Source of the DNA: Cellulomonas sp. SLBN-39 | Lineage (GTDB): Bacteria; Actinomycetota; Actinomycetes; Actinomycetales; Cellulomonadaceae | Reading direction: 5' to 3' | Length of the DNA stretch: 64,000 nucleotides | Assembly: GCF_006715865.1 (NCBI RefSeq) | Contig: NZ_VFOA01000001.1 | Location: forward strand, 3,906,001 to 3,970,000 | In this document: positions 8,292 through 15,597 of the stretch, piece by piece | Layout of the letters: each line of letters starts with the position of its first letter | Numbering within the stretch: position 1 is the first letter of the stretch | The notes under the pieces: generated by a model | The model's input: the letters and a program-made list of their open reading frames with translations, nothing else | Told to the model about the DNA's origin: nothing | Databases searched by the model: none | Translations under genes and position numbers: made by a program

Positions 8292-10541
8292 GTGACGGGC
8301 AGTGACGACGGTCTGGCCGACGAGCAGAAGGTCGTGGACCGGTTGTACGGGCGCCTCGACGCGCTGCGGGCGCACACCCGGGGCCGGCTGACGGCGGTCC
8401 GCCGGGAGGGTCCGTCCGGCTCGCCGCAGAACCGGTCCGAGCGGGACGCGTTCGCCACCCTCTACGAGGACCGGCTCGCCCAGCTCGAGGCGGTCGAGGA
8501 GCGGCTGACGTTCGGCCGCCTGGACCTCACGGACGGGGAGCGGCGCTACGTCGGGCGCATCGGGCTGACCGACGAGGACCAGTCGCCGCTGCTGACGGAC
8601 TGGCGTGCGCCTGCCGCGCAGGCGTTCTACCGGGCCACCGCCGCGCGGCCCGACGGCGTCGTGCGCCGCCGCCACCTGGTGACGAGCGGCCGGTCGGTGA
8701 CCGGCGTGGAGGACGAGGTCCTCGACCTCGACGCGCTGGCCGCCCAGGGCGTCGACCCCGCGGACCTGTCCGGCCTGTCGGGCGAGGGCGCCCTGCTGGC
8801 GGCGCTGGCGGCGGGGCGCACGGGGCGCATGGGCGACATCGTCGCGACCATCCAGGCCGAGCAGGACGCCATCATCCGGTCCGAGCTCGCGGGCACCCTC
8901 GTGGTGCAGGGCGGGCCGGGCACGGGCAAGACGGCCGTCGCCCTCCACCGGGCCGCCTACCTGCTGTACGCGCACCGGCGCCTGCTCGAGCGCTCCGGTG
9001 TGCTGCTCGTCGGCCCGTCGCGCACGTTCCTGCGGTACATCGACCAGGTCCTGCCCTCGCTGGGCGAGACGGGCGTGGTCACCGCCACCGTCGCCGACCT
9101 CGTGCCGGGCGTGGAGGCGCGCGGGTCCGAGGCGGACGCGGTCGCCGAGATCAAGGGTCGGGCGCTGATGGCCAAGGTCGTGGCCCGCGCGGTCCGCCAG
9201 CGCCAGCGCGTGCCCGCGGCTCCGGTCGAGGTGCGGGTCGACGGCATCACCGTGGTCGTGCGCCCGCAGGACGTGGCGTCGGCGATCGCGCGCACCCGCC
9301 GGCACCACAAGCCGCACAACGAGGCCCGGGTCTCGTTCGTGCGCGACATGCTCGGTCGCCTCGCGCAGCAGTACGTCGAGCAGCTCAGCTGGGACGTCGC
9401 CCCCGAGGACCGCGCGGAGGTGCTGGAGGACCTGCGCACGACCCGCGAGGTGCGGGTCGCGCTGAACCTCGCGTGGATGCCGATCACCCCGCAGAAGCTC
9501 GTCGCGGACCTGTGGGCCAAGCCGCACCGTCTCGAGGCCGCGGCGCCGGAGCTCACCCCCGCCGAACGCCGGCTGCTGGCCCGCCCGGCCGACGCCCCGT
9601 GGACGCCCGCCGACGTCCCCCTCCTCGACGAGGCCGCCGAGCTGCTCGGCGAGGACGACCAGGCCGCCCGTGCGCAGGCCCGGGCCGACGCCGAGCGCCG
9701 CTCGCAGGAGCTGGCCTACGCCCGGGACGTGCTGCGATCGACGGGTGCCGGCGACATGGTCTCGGCCGAGGTGCTCGCCGACCGGTTCTCCGGCGGGGGT
9801 TCGGGGCTGACGACCGCCGAGCGCGCCGCCGCGGACCGGTCGTGGACGTACGGCCACGTGGTGGTCGACGAGGCGCAGGAGCTCTCGGCGATGGCCTGGC
9901 GCGCGCTGCTGCGCCGGGTGCCGACCCGCTCCATGACGGTCGTCGGCGACGTCGCGCAGACGTCGACGCGGGCCGGCGCGCACGACTGGGGCAGCATGCT
10001 CGACCCGGTGCTGCGCACCGACTGGCGGCTGGCCGAGCTCACGGTGAACTACCGGACGCCGGCGGCGGTCGCCGACGCGGCCCGTGCGGTCGCGGTCGCG
10101 GCGGGCCTGCCCGTCAGCCGGCTGACGTCCGCGCGCGACGTGCCCGACGCGCTCGTGGTCGACCACGTCCCGGACCCGGCCGGGCTCGTGGAGGCCGCCG
10201 CGGCCGCCGCGGACGACCTCGCCGCACGGGTGCGCGACGCCCGCGGCGGGGGGCGTGCCGCGCTGGTCGCCTCCGCCGCCCGGGTTCCGGCCCTGCGGGA
10301 CGCGCTGGCCCGCCGCGGCCGTCAGGTGCCCGGCCGGGGCGCCCTCACCGACCTCGAGGTGCCGCTCGTGGTGCTCACGCCGCTGCAGGCCAAGGGGCTG
10401 GAGTTCGACGCGGTCGTGCTCGTCGAGCCGGCCGAGGTGCTCGAGGGCTCCGCCGGCGACCTGTTCGTGGCGATGACCCGACCGACGGGGGTGCTGCACG
10501 TCGTGCACAGCCGGGCCCTGCCCGACGGGATGCCCGGCTGA
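8292..10541 (+). CDS. HelD/HelR-like RNA polymerase-recycling ATPase
   Basis: 749 residues of superfamily-1 helicase type. The long N-terminal helical region (DEQKVVDRLYGRLDAL...) and YVGRIGLTDEDQSPLLTDWRAPAAQAFYRATA are characteristic of HelD/HelR proteins, which insert into RNA polymerase and release stalled complexes; in streptomycetes HelR also displaces rifampicin. Walker A is GGPGTGKTAVALHRAAYLL, Walker B VVVDEAQELS, motif III VVGDVAQTS, and the C-terminus carries LTPLQAKGLEFDAVVLVEP and AMTRPTG. GTG 8292 is eight bases after GGGAG; GTG 8286 is too close to it. I see no clear rifampicin-associated element upstream. An annotation as UvrD-like helicase would be less precise. Confidence 0.85.
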   Translation: MTGSDDGLADEQKVVDRLYGRLDALRAHTRGRLTAVRREGPSGSPQNRSERDAFATLYEDRLAQLEAVEERLTFGRLDLTDGERRYVGRIGLTDEDQSPLLTDWRAPAAQAFYRATAARPDGVVRRRHLVTSGRSVTGVEDEVLDLDALAAQGVDPADLSGLSGEGALLAALAAGRTGRMGDIVATIQAEQDAIIRSELAGTLVVQGGPGTGKTAVALHRAAYLLYAHRRLLERSGVLLVGPSRTFLRYIDQVLPSLGETGVVTATVADLVPGVEARGSEADAVAEIKGRALMAKVVARAVRQRQRVPAAPVEVRVDGITVVVRPQDVASAIARTRRHHKPHNEARVSFVRDMLGRLAQQYVEQLSWDVAPEDRAEVLEDLRTTREVRVALNLAWMPITPQKLVADLWAKPHRLEAAAPELTPAERRLLARPADAPWTPADVPLLDEAAELLGEDDQAARAQARADAERRSQELAYARDVLRSTGAGDMVSAEVLADRFSGGGSGLTTAERAAADRSWTYGHVVVDEAQELSAMAWRALLRRVPTRSMTVVGDVAQTSTRAGAHDWGSMLDPVLRTDWRLAELTVNYRTPAAVADAARAVAVAAGLPVSRLTSARDVPDALVVDHVPDPAGLVEAAAAAADDLAARVRDARGGGRAALVASAARVPALRDALARRGRQVPGRGALTDLEVPLVVLTPLQAKGLEFDAVVLVEPAEVLEGSAGDLFVAMTRPTGVLHVVHSRALPDGMPG

Positions 10542-10594
10542 GCACGGGCCGTCCGCGGACCGGGACGGCTTTGGTCCACCCGCCGGACGCGGAG

Positions 10595-10600
10595 CACGAT
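10595..10600 (+). promoter_or_regulatory. -10 element, leaderless start of serA
   Basis: CACGAT ends six bases before GTG 10607; there is no Shine-Dalgarno at proper distance. Confidence 0.35.
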
Positions 10601-10606
10601 GGGCCC

Positions 10607-11806
10607 GTGCCCACCGCGCTGCTGCTCGAGAACCTCCACCCGCAGGCCCGAACGATCCTCGAGGCCGCCGGGTTCGACGTGATCACCCGCACGGGTGCCC
10701 TCGACGAGCCCGAGCTGGTCGAGGCGCTGTCCGGGGTGCAGGTGCTGGGCATCCGGTCCAAGACGCAGGTGACGGCGGCCGCGCTCGCCGCGGCCCCAGA
10801 CCTGGAGGTCGTCGGCGCGTTCTGCATCGGCACCAACCAGGTCGACCTGCAGGCCGCCGCCGAGCGGGGCATCGCGGTCTTCAACGCACCGTTCTCGAAC
10901 ACCCGCTCGGTCGTGGAGATCGCGATCGCGGACATCATCGCCCTGACCCGACGCCTGACGGTGCTGGACAAGGAGATGCACGACGGCGTGTGGAACAAGT
11001 CCGCGACGGGCGCGCACGAGGTCCGGGGCCGCACGCTCGGCATCGTCGGGTACGGCAACATCGGCACGCAGCTGTCGGTGCTCGCCGAGAACCTCGGCAT
11101 GTCGGTCGTGTTCTACGACACCGCCGAGAAGCTCGCGCTCGGCAACGCGCGGCGCATGGAGACCCTCGACGAGCTCCTCGAGACCGCGGACGTCGTCACG
11201 CTGCACGTCGACGGGCGCTCCGGCAACGCCGGGATGTTCGGCGCCAAGCAGCTCGCGCGCATGCGCCCCGGGGCGATCTTCCTCAACCTCTCGCGCGGCT
11301 TCGTCGTGGACTACGCGGCCCTGCGCGACGCCGTCGTCTCGGGCCACGTGGCCGGCGCGGCCGTCGACGTGTTCCCCGACGAGCCCAAGCGCAAGGGCGA
11401 CCCGTTCGAGTCCGAGCTGCGCGGCCTGCCCAACGTGATCCTGTCCCCGCACACGGGCGGCTCGACCGAGGAGGCGCAGGAGGCGATCGGCCGGTTCGTG
11501 GCCAACAAGATCCGCGACCACCTCGCGACCGGCTCGACGAACCTGTCGGTGAACCTGCCGAACCTGGCTCTCGACCAGCGGCCCGAGTGGCACCGGCTGG
11601 CCTACCTGCACCGCAACGTGCCGGGCGTGCTGGCGAAGATCAACGCCACGCTCGCCGAGCACGGCGTCAACATCGAGGGCCAGCTCCTGGCCACGCGTGG
11701 CGAGCTCGGCTACGTCGTCACGGACGTCGGCTCGGCCGTGGCCCCGGCCGTCGTGGACGCCCTCGCCGCGCAGCCCGAGTCGCTGCGCCTGCGCCTGCTG
11801 TCCTGA
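10607..11806 (+). CDS. serA: D-3-phosphoglycerate dehydrogenase
   Basis: 399 residues, the short ACT-containing SerA form (E. coli length class) rather than the long mycobacterial one. It oxidises 3-phosphoglycerate to 3-phosphohydroxypyruvate, the first step of serine synthesis. Seen: substrate-binding IRSKTQVTA, NAPFSNTRSVVEIAIADII, NAD-binding GIVGYGNIGTQLSVLAENLGM, LNLSRGFVVDYAALRDA, VDVFPDEP, catalytic His in LSPHTGGSTEEAQEAIG, and a C-terminal ACT domain (RNVPGVLAKINATLAEHGVNI) for serine feedback. GTG 10607 fits a leaderless -10. It ends in a terminator shared with the convergent DUF5302 gene. Confidence 0.95.
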   Translation: MPTALLLENLHPQARTILEAAGFDVITRTGALDEPELVEALSGVQVLGIRSKTQVTAAALAAAPDLEVVGAFCIGTNQVDLQAAAERGIAVFNAPFSNTRSVVEIAIADIIALTRRLTVLDKEMHDGVWNKSATGAHEVRGRTLGIVGYGNIGTQLSVLAENLGMSVVFYDTAEKLALGNARRMETLDELLETADVVTLHVDGRSGNAGMFGAKQLARMRPGAIFLNLSRGFVVDYAALRDAVVSGHVAGAAVDVFPDEPKRKGDPFESELRGLPNVILSPHTGGSTEEAQEAIGRFVANKIRDHLATGSTNLSVNLPNLALDQRPEWHRLAYLHRNVPGVLAKINATLAEHGVNIEGQLLATRGELGYVVTDVGSAVAPAVVDALAAQPESLRLRLLS

Positions 11807-11832
11807 CGGCCGGGCCGCACGGCCCGGTCAGG
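11802..11832. terminator. Bidirectional terminator containing both stop codons
   Basis: CCTGAC-ggc-CGGGCC / GGCCCG-GTCAGG with a GCAC loop and a 3-base bulge. The serA stop (11804-11806) and the stop of the convergent gene (11828-11830) both lie inside the stem. Confidence 0.6.
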
Positions 11833-12013
11833 CGGAGCCGGACTTGCGCTGGAACCGTCGCTGCACCGGTCCCGCGGTCTCCGACCCGTGGACCCCGCCC
11901 GTCTTGCGCGACCCGTCCGCCGTCGGGTGACCGACGGCCTTCTTGCGCTCCAGGGCCTCCCGGAAGCGCGCCTTCGCGTCCTCGCTGACCGCTTCCGGCT
12001 TGTCGTCTGCCAT
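11828..12013 (-). CDS. DUF5302 family small protein
   Basis: 61 residues, highly charged: MADDKPEAVSEDAKARFREA, then LERKK and a basic C-terminus RRFQRKSGSA. This matches the small actinobacterial DUF5302 family, of unknown function, probably disordered. ATG 12013 has GGAGGAA seven bases upstream. It lies downstream of nrdR on the same strand with a 109-bp gap, so may be expressed separately. Confidence 0.85.
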   Translation of the reverse strand: MADDKPEAVSEDAKARFREALERKKAVGHPTADGSRKTGGVHGSETAGPVQRRFQRKSGSA

Positions 12014-12122
12014 GGGTTCCTCCGCTCCGTTCGGCGCCGGACGGCGCCTGTCCAGCGTGGACGACCCTACGTCGACGCGCCACACCATTGCGTGCGGGTC
12101 GACCGACGCCTGCCGGGGCCGG

Positions 12123-12614
12123 TCAGCCGCGGCCGGGCTCCTGCGACGACGGTGCACGCTCGGCGTCCTCGCGCTCGGCGCGCAGGACCGCGATCGCGGA
12201 CTCGAAGTCGTCGAGGGAGTCGAACGCCTGGTAGACGCTCGCGAACCGCAGGTAGGCGACCTCGTCGAGGTCGCGCAGGGGTCCGAGGATCGCCAGGCCG
12301 ATCTCGTAGGCGTCGATCTCGGCCGACCCGGCGGACCGCAGCGTCTCCTCGACCTTCTGCGCCAGCAGCGCCAGGTCGTCCTCGCTGACCGGGCGCCCCT
12401 GGCACGCCTTGCGCACCCCGGTGGCGATCTTCTCCCGGCTGAACGGCTCCGTGGCGCCGGACCGCTTGACGACCGACAGGCTCGCCGTCTCGACGGTGGT
12501 GAAACGCCGGTTGCAGCTCGGGCACTGGCGGCGGCGCCGGATGGACGCGCCGTCGTCGGAGGTGCGGGAGTCCACGACGCGCGAGTCCGGGTGCCGGCAG
12601 AACGGGCAGTGCAC
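12123..12614 (-). CDS. nrdR: Transcriptional regulator NrdR
   Basis: 163 residues. The N-terminal zinc ribbon has two Cys pairs (CPFC at about 3-6 and CPSC about 30 residues on), followed by an ATP-cone ([20 protein letters not shown], then [12 protein letters not shown] near the end). NrdR senses ATP/dATP and represses ribonucleotide reductase operons. GTG 12614 directly precedes HCPFC and has GGGAGGGGA upstream; more N-terminal starts would add non-family sequence. No nrd structural gene is in this window. Its place beyond the lexA/LysM pair is the usual actinobacterial order. Confidence 0.96.
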   Translation of the reverse strand: MHCPFCRHPDSRVVDSRTSDDGASIRRRRQCPSCNRRFTTVETASLSVVKRSGATEPFSREKIATGVRKACQGRPVSEDDLALLAQKVEETLRSAGSAEIDAYEIGLAILGPLRDLDEVAYLRFASVYQAFDSLDDFESAIAVLRAEREDAERAPSSQEPGRG

Positions 12615-12673
12615 GGCGGTCCCCTCCCGGGTCGTGGCGTCCGACGACGCCGGCGGACCGGGCGTCGGAGGTG

Positions 12674-12703
12674 ACGCTAGGCCGCGCCGCACCCGCGGTG
12701 CAA
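12674..12703 (-). promoter_or_regulatory. Probable nrdR promoter
   Basis: On the minus strand TTGCAC (12698-12703), an 18-bp spacer and TAGCGT (12674-12679); the 5' leader would be about 50 bases. Confidence 0.4.
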
Positions 12704-12735
12704 CACGGGTGCCGGCGTCCGGGCGGCGGGAGCAC

Positions 12736-12766
12736 CGAGGGCGGCCGTCCGTGACGGCCGCCCTCG
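12736..12766 (-). terminator. Terminator-like stem-loop
   Basis: Perfect 13-bp inverted repeat CGAGGGCGGCCGT (12736-12748) and its complement (12754-12766), five-base loop. It could end the LysM transcript or a small transcript from the iron-box promoter. Confidence 0.65.
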
Positions 12767-12874
12767 TCGGGACGCCCCCGTCCCGTGCGGCGTCAACTCG
12801 CCTCGACGCCGCTGATGCTGCGGGCCGCGCCGGGCGCGGGCCGCTCGTCCGGCCGACCCCCCAGCCTGCCGAAT
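12736..12874 (-). ncRNA. Candidate iron-regulated small RNA
   Basis: Hypothesis only. A minus-strand promoter (TGGGCA at 12904-12909, 17-bp spacer, TAGGCT at 12881-12886) sits on an iron box, would start near 12874, and a 13-bp stem-loop ends at 12736, giving about 139 nt. No start codon with a ribosome site is present. IdeR-controlled small RNAs such as mycobacterial MrsI are a known precedent. Confidence 0.3.
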
Positions 12875-12892
12875 GAGGTAAGCCTAACCTAT
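12874..12892. promoter_or_regulatory. DtxR/IdeR-type iron box
   Basis: TGAGGTAAGCCTAACCTAT matches the DtxR/IdeR consensus TTAGGTTAGCCTAACCTAA at 16 of 19 positions, with the palindromic core kept, in otherwise G/C-rich DNA. The nearest genes (LysM stop 31 bp away; nrdR start 260 bp away) are not obvious iron genes. Confidence 0.65.
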
Positions 12893-12922
12893 TCGTGCTC
12901 GGTTGCCCAGCCGCTCACGCCG

Positions 12923-13405
12923 TCACCGGGCCGGGACCACGATCGTCTGCCCGGCGAGCAGGTCGCCCGACGGGAGGTCGTTGAGGCGCATCAGCTCGAG
13001 CACGACGTCGCGCACGTCCTCACCCTCCGCCGCGGCACGGTCGGCGATCGCCCAGAGCGTCTCCCCCGGCTCGACCACATGACGGACGACCACCACCCCG
13101 CCCGCCGTGCCGTCGGCCTGCGCCGACCACGCAGCGCCGCCGACGCCGGCCACGAGGAGCAGCCCGAGGGCCCAGACCACCACGCGCCCGCGGCGCGTCA
13201 GCCGCAGCCCGCGGATCCCGGCCTCCTCGACCGCGCGAGGCGCGGGACGCGCCGGACGGGCGGCCCCGCCGGCGCGGGCCGGCGCGACCCTCCCCGGCGC
13301 CGGCTTGTCGGCCGCGCCCCCCTGGACCACCCGCAGCACCGGGCGCCGCACCCCGTCGACCTGCCCTGCCGCACCCGTTCGCGGTGCCGTCGTCGTGCCT
13401 GCCAT
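12923..13405 (-). CDS. LysM domain cell-division regulator, ChiZ/DivS-like
   Basis: 160 residues: a Pro/Ala/Arg-rich cytoplasmic N-terminus, one membrane helix (about 75-93, VVVWALGLLLVAGVGGAAW), and an extracytoplasmic LysM domain starting RHVVEPGETLWAIADRAAAEG and ending GDLLAGQTIVVPA. LysM binds peptidoglycan. The position divergent from lexA, with nrdR beyond, is that of M. tuberculosis Rv2719c (ChiZ) and C. glutamicum DivS, SOS-induced proteins that restrain division. Sequence similarity beyond LysM is low, so the functional match rests on synteny and on the adjacent LexA boxes. ATG 13405 has a GGAGGCAGGG site. Confidence 0.85.
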   Translation of the reverse strand: MAGTTTAPRTGAAGQVDGVRRPVLRVVQGGAADKPAPGRVAPARAGGAARPARPAPRAVEEAGIRGLRLTRRGRVVVWALGLLLVAGVGGAAWSAQADGTAGGVVVVRHVVEPGETLWAIADRAAAEGEDVRDVVLELMRLNDLPSGDLLAGQTIVVPAR

Positions 13406-13474
13406 GACCCTGCCTCCGTCCCGAACCGCCCGCCCCGCACCCGCCGACCCTTGCCGCCGGGCACCTCGCCCGAA

Positions 13475-13490
13475 TCGAACACGCGTTCGT
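13475..13490. promoter_or_regulatory. LexA operator 1 of the LysM/lexA intergenic region
   Basis: TCGAAC-acgc-GTTCGT, one mismatch from the palindrome, 70 bp upstream of the LysM gene. Confidence 0.85.
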
Positions 13491-13505
13491 CGAACGTCTG
13501 TACGA
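13490..13505. promoter_or_regulatory. LexA operator 2 of the LysM/lexA intergenic region
   Basis: TCGAAC-gtct-GTACGA, one mismatch; abuts operator 1, sharing one base, so two dimers would bind side by side. Confidence 0.7.
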
Positions 13506-13542
13506 GTTCTACCAGACGGCGCCGACGACCGTCGAGACACGC

Positions 13543-13558
13543 TCGAACAGATGTTTGA
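13543..13558. promoter_or_regulatory. LexA operator 3, over the lexA -35
   Basis: TCGAAC-agat-GTTTGA. Its right half overlaps the -35 hexamer of the lexA promoter, the arrangement expected for autorepression. Confidence 0.8.
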
Positions 13559-13584
13559 TGTCGCAGGTCGCGGGCCCGTAAGGT
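13555..13584 (+). promoter_or_regulatory. lexA promoter
   Basis: TTGATG (13555-13560), an 18-bp spacer and TAAGGT (13579-13584); start near 13591, leaving about an 85-base leader before GTG 13676. Confidence 0.6.
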
Positions 13585-13675
13585 GTTCCCGACGGGAAGT
13601 GCACCACCGCCCACCGACACGCACGCGTGCCGCGCGGCGGACCGCGGCCGGCGGCCGCACGACTCAGGAGGCGTT

Positions 13676-14422
13676 GTGGACGTGCAGCAGGGGAACCCAC
13701 CGGCCGGGGCGCAGGCGCCGGCGGTCGACGTGACGGCGGGTGGGCTCACGCCGCGGCAGCGCCTCGTCCTCGACACCGTCCGCGCCAGCGTCGAGCGGCG
13801 CGGGTACCCGCCGAGCATGCGCGAGATCGGCGAGGCGGTCGGCCTGACCAGCCCGTCCAGCGTCAAGCACCAGCTCAACGCGCTGGAGCGCAAGGGCTAC
13901 CTGCGGCGCGACCCGCACCGCCCCCGGGCCATCGAGGTCGTCCAGCCGGACGGCGCGGCGCCCGTCGCGGACGGCGACCGCACGCACGGGACAGGGACGC
14001 GCCCGGCACGGACGGGGTTCGCGGCGCTGTCGACGGTGCCCGCAGCGGCGTCGGCGGACGTGCCCGTCGTCGGACGCATCGCCGCCGGCGGGCCCATCCT
14101 CGCCGAGCAGGTCGTCGAGGACGTGTTCTCCCTCCCCCGCCAGCTCGTCGGCGAGGGCGACCTCTTCCTGCTGCGCGTCGTCGGTGACTCGATGCTCGAC
14201 GCGGCGATCTGCGACGGCGACTGGGTCGTCGTGCGACGGCAGCCGGTGGCCGAGAACGGCGAGATCGTGGCCGCGATGATCGACGGCGAGGCCACGGTCA
14301 AGGTGCTGCGCCGCGCGGACGGCCACGTGTGGCTCATGCCGCGCAACGCGGCCTACGAGCCGATCGCCGGCGACGAGGCGACGGTCCTCGGTCGCGTCGT
14401 CAGCGTGCTCCGGAGCCTGTGA
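13676..14422 (+). CDS. lexA: SOS repressor LexA
   Basis: 248 residues. An N-terminal winged helix (about 24-90; [22 protein letters not shown] is the recognition region) is joined by a linker to the S24 self-cleavage domain. The Ala-Gly scissile bond is at about 137/138 (RIAAGGPI), the catalytic Ser172 in [11 protein letters not shown] and Lys209 in EATVKVL. RecA filaments trigger cleavage. The start GTG 13676 follows AGGAGG by four bases; GTG 13682 is a near alternative. Three LexA boxes upstream, one over the -35, indicate autoregulation. A 20-bp stem terminator follows. Confidence 0.98.
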   Translation: MDVQQGNPPAGAQAPAVDVTAGGLTPRQRLVLDTVRASVERRGYPPSMREIGEAVGLTSPSSVKHQLNALERKGYLRRDPHRPRAIEVVQPDGAAPVADGDRTHGTGTRPARTGFAALSTVPAAASADVPVVGRIAAGGPILAEQVVEDVFSLPRQLVGEGDLFLLRVVGDSMLDAAICDGDWVVVRRQPVAENGEIVAAMIDGEATVKVLRRADGHVWLMPRNAAYEPIAGDEATVLGRVVSVLRSL

Positions 14423-14443
14423 CCCGCCCCGGGGCCCGTCACC

Positions 14444-14498
14444 ACGCAGCAGCGCCCGTCGTCGGCACCAGCGGTGCGGACGACGGGCGCTGCTGCGT
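14444..14498. terminator. Bidirectional terminator between lexA and ldh
   Basis: Perfect 20-bp stem (14444-14463 with 14479-14498) around a 15-base loop that itself contains a 5-bp stem. It lies 21 bp after lexA and 21 bp after the convergent ldh stop. Confidence 0.85.
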
Positions 14499-14519
14499 GC
14501 GGGAGCTGCTGCGCGCGGT

Positions 14520-15521
14520 CTAGAAGCCGAACCGGCGGGCGACCGAGCGGACGGCCTCCGCCGACCGGCGCAGCCCCGTGAGCTCGTCCGACGACATCGG
14601 GACGGCGAGCCGCTCGGCCACCCCGCGCGCACCGACGATCGTCGGCACCGACAGGCACACGTCGGAGATGCCGAGGTAGTCGGTCAGCAGCGAGGAGACC
14701 GGCAGGATGCGCTTCTCGTCCTTGAGCACGGCCTCGATGATGCGCGACCCGGCCAGGGCGATCGCGTAGTTGGTCGCCCCCTTGCCCTCGATGATGCGGT
14801 ACGCGGACTCGACGACCTCGCGGGCCATCGCGTCGCGCACCTCGCGCGTGAGGGGCCCGTTCTCCCCGATCCCGTCCCACTCGAGCAGCGGCACGGAGCC
14901 GATCGACGCCGAGCTCCACAGCGGCAGCTCGGAGTCCCCGTGCTCGCCGGCCACGTACGCGTGCACGTTCTGCACGGCCACCCCGGTGTGCCGGGCGATG
15001 AGGTAGCGCAGGCGCGAGGAGTCCAGGACGGTGCCCGAGCCGAAGAGCTGCTGCGGCGGCAGGCCGGAGATCTGCAGCGCGGCGTACGTGACGACGTCCA
15101 CGGGGTTGGTCACCATGACGTACGTCGCGTTCGGCGCGACCTCGACGATGCCCGGCAGCACGTTGCGCACGAGGGCGATCGTCGCCTCGGCCAGGTCGAG
15201 CCGGGACTGCCCCGGACGCTGCTTCGCGCCGGCCGTGAACACCACGATGTCGCAGTCCGCGAGGACGGACACGTCGTCGGAGCCGACGACCTCGGCCATC
15301 GACATGAACTGGATGCCGTGGGACAGGTCGAGGACCTCGGCCTCGACCTTCTGCTTGTTGACGTCGAGCAGCGCGACCGTCCGCGCCGCGCCGCGCATCA
15401 GCGCCGCGTAGGCCATCGTCGAGCCGACGGCGCCCGCGCCGACGATGCCGAGCTTGGACGTGCGGCGCTGCGGTGGGACGACCGAGCCCAGGTCGAGCTC
15501 GTCGTCGATGGCGTCGGCCAT
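14520..15521 (-). CDS. ldh: L-lactate dehydrogenase
   Basis: 333 residues of the NAD-dependent LDH/MDH family. Visible: Rossmann loop GIVGAGAVGSTMAYA (about 25-39), AGAKQRPGQSRLDLA with the substrate-loop Gln-Arg typical of lactate rather than malate dehydrogenase, VTNPVDV, GSGTVLDSSRLRYLIA, and the active-site His in AGEHGDSE. It interconverts pyruvate and L-lactate, regenerating NAD+ during fermentation. An N-terminal extension of about 20 acidic residues is a little longer than usual. ATG 15521 has GAGGGG eight bases upstream. Confidence 0.96.
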   Translation of the reverse strand: MADAIDDELDLGSVVPPQRRTSKLGIVGAGAVGSTMAYAALMRGAARTVALLDVNKQKVEAEVLDLSHGIQFMSMAEVVGSDDVSVLADCDIVVFTAGAKQRPGQSRLDLAEATIALVRNVLPGIVEVAPNATYVMVTNPVDVVTYAALQISGLPPQQLFGSGTVLDSSRLRYLIARHTGVAVQNVHAYVAGEHGDSELPLWSSASIGSVPLLEWDGIGENGPLTREVRDAMAREVVESAYRIIEGKGATNYAIALAGSRIIEAVLKDEKRILPVSSLLTDYLGISDVCLSVPTIVGARGVAERLAVPMSSDELTGLRRSAEAVRSVARRFGF

Positions 15522-15597
15522 GGCATGTCCCCTCGTCGCGGGCGTCGGTGCAGGTCGTCGCGGGGGCGCCCGCCCGGTCGGCGCCCCTGGTGGAAGG

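Larger units (their letters stand above)
12615..12922. other. 308-bp intergenic region between nrdR and the LysM gene
   Basis: No convincing protein gene on either strand. It holds the nrdR promoter, a 13-bp terminator-like stem and an iron-box palindrome, with about 107 bp between the last two that could be a small RNA gene read leftwards. Confidence 0.7.

Noticed and set aside
12767..12873. A short minus-strand peptide reading frame ending RSISGVEAS below the iron box
   Set aside because: It has no ATG/GTG/TTG start with a ribosome site; only CTG or ATT starts would fit. I treated the stretch as non-coding.
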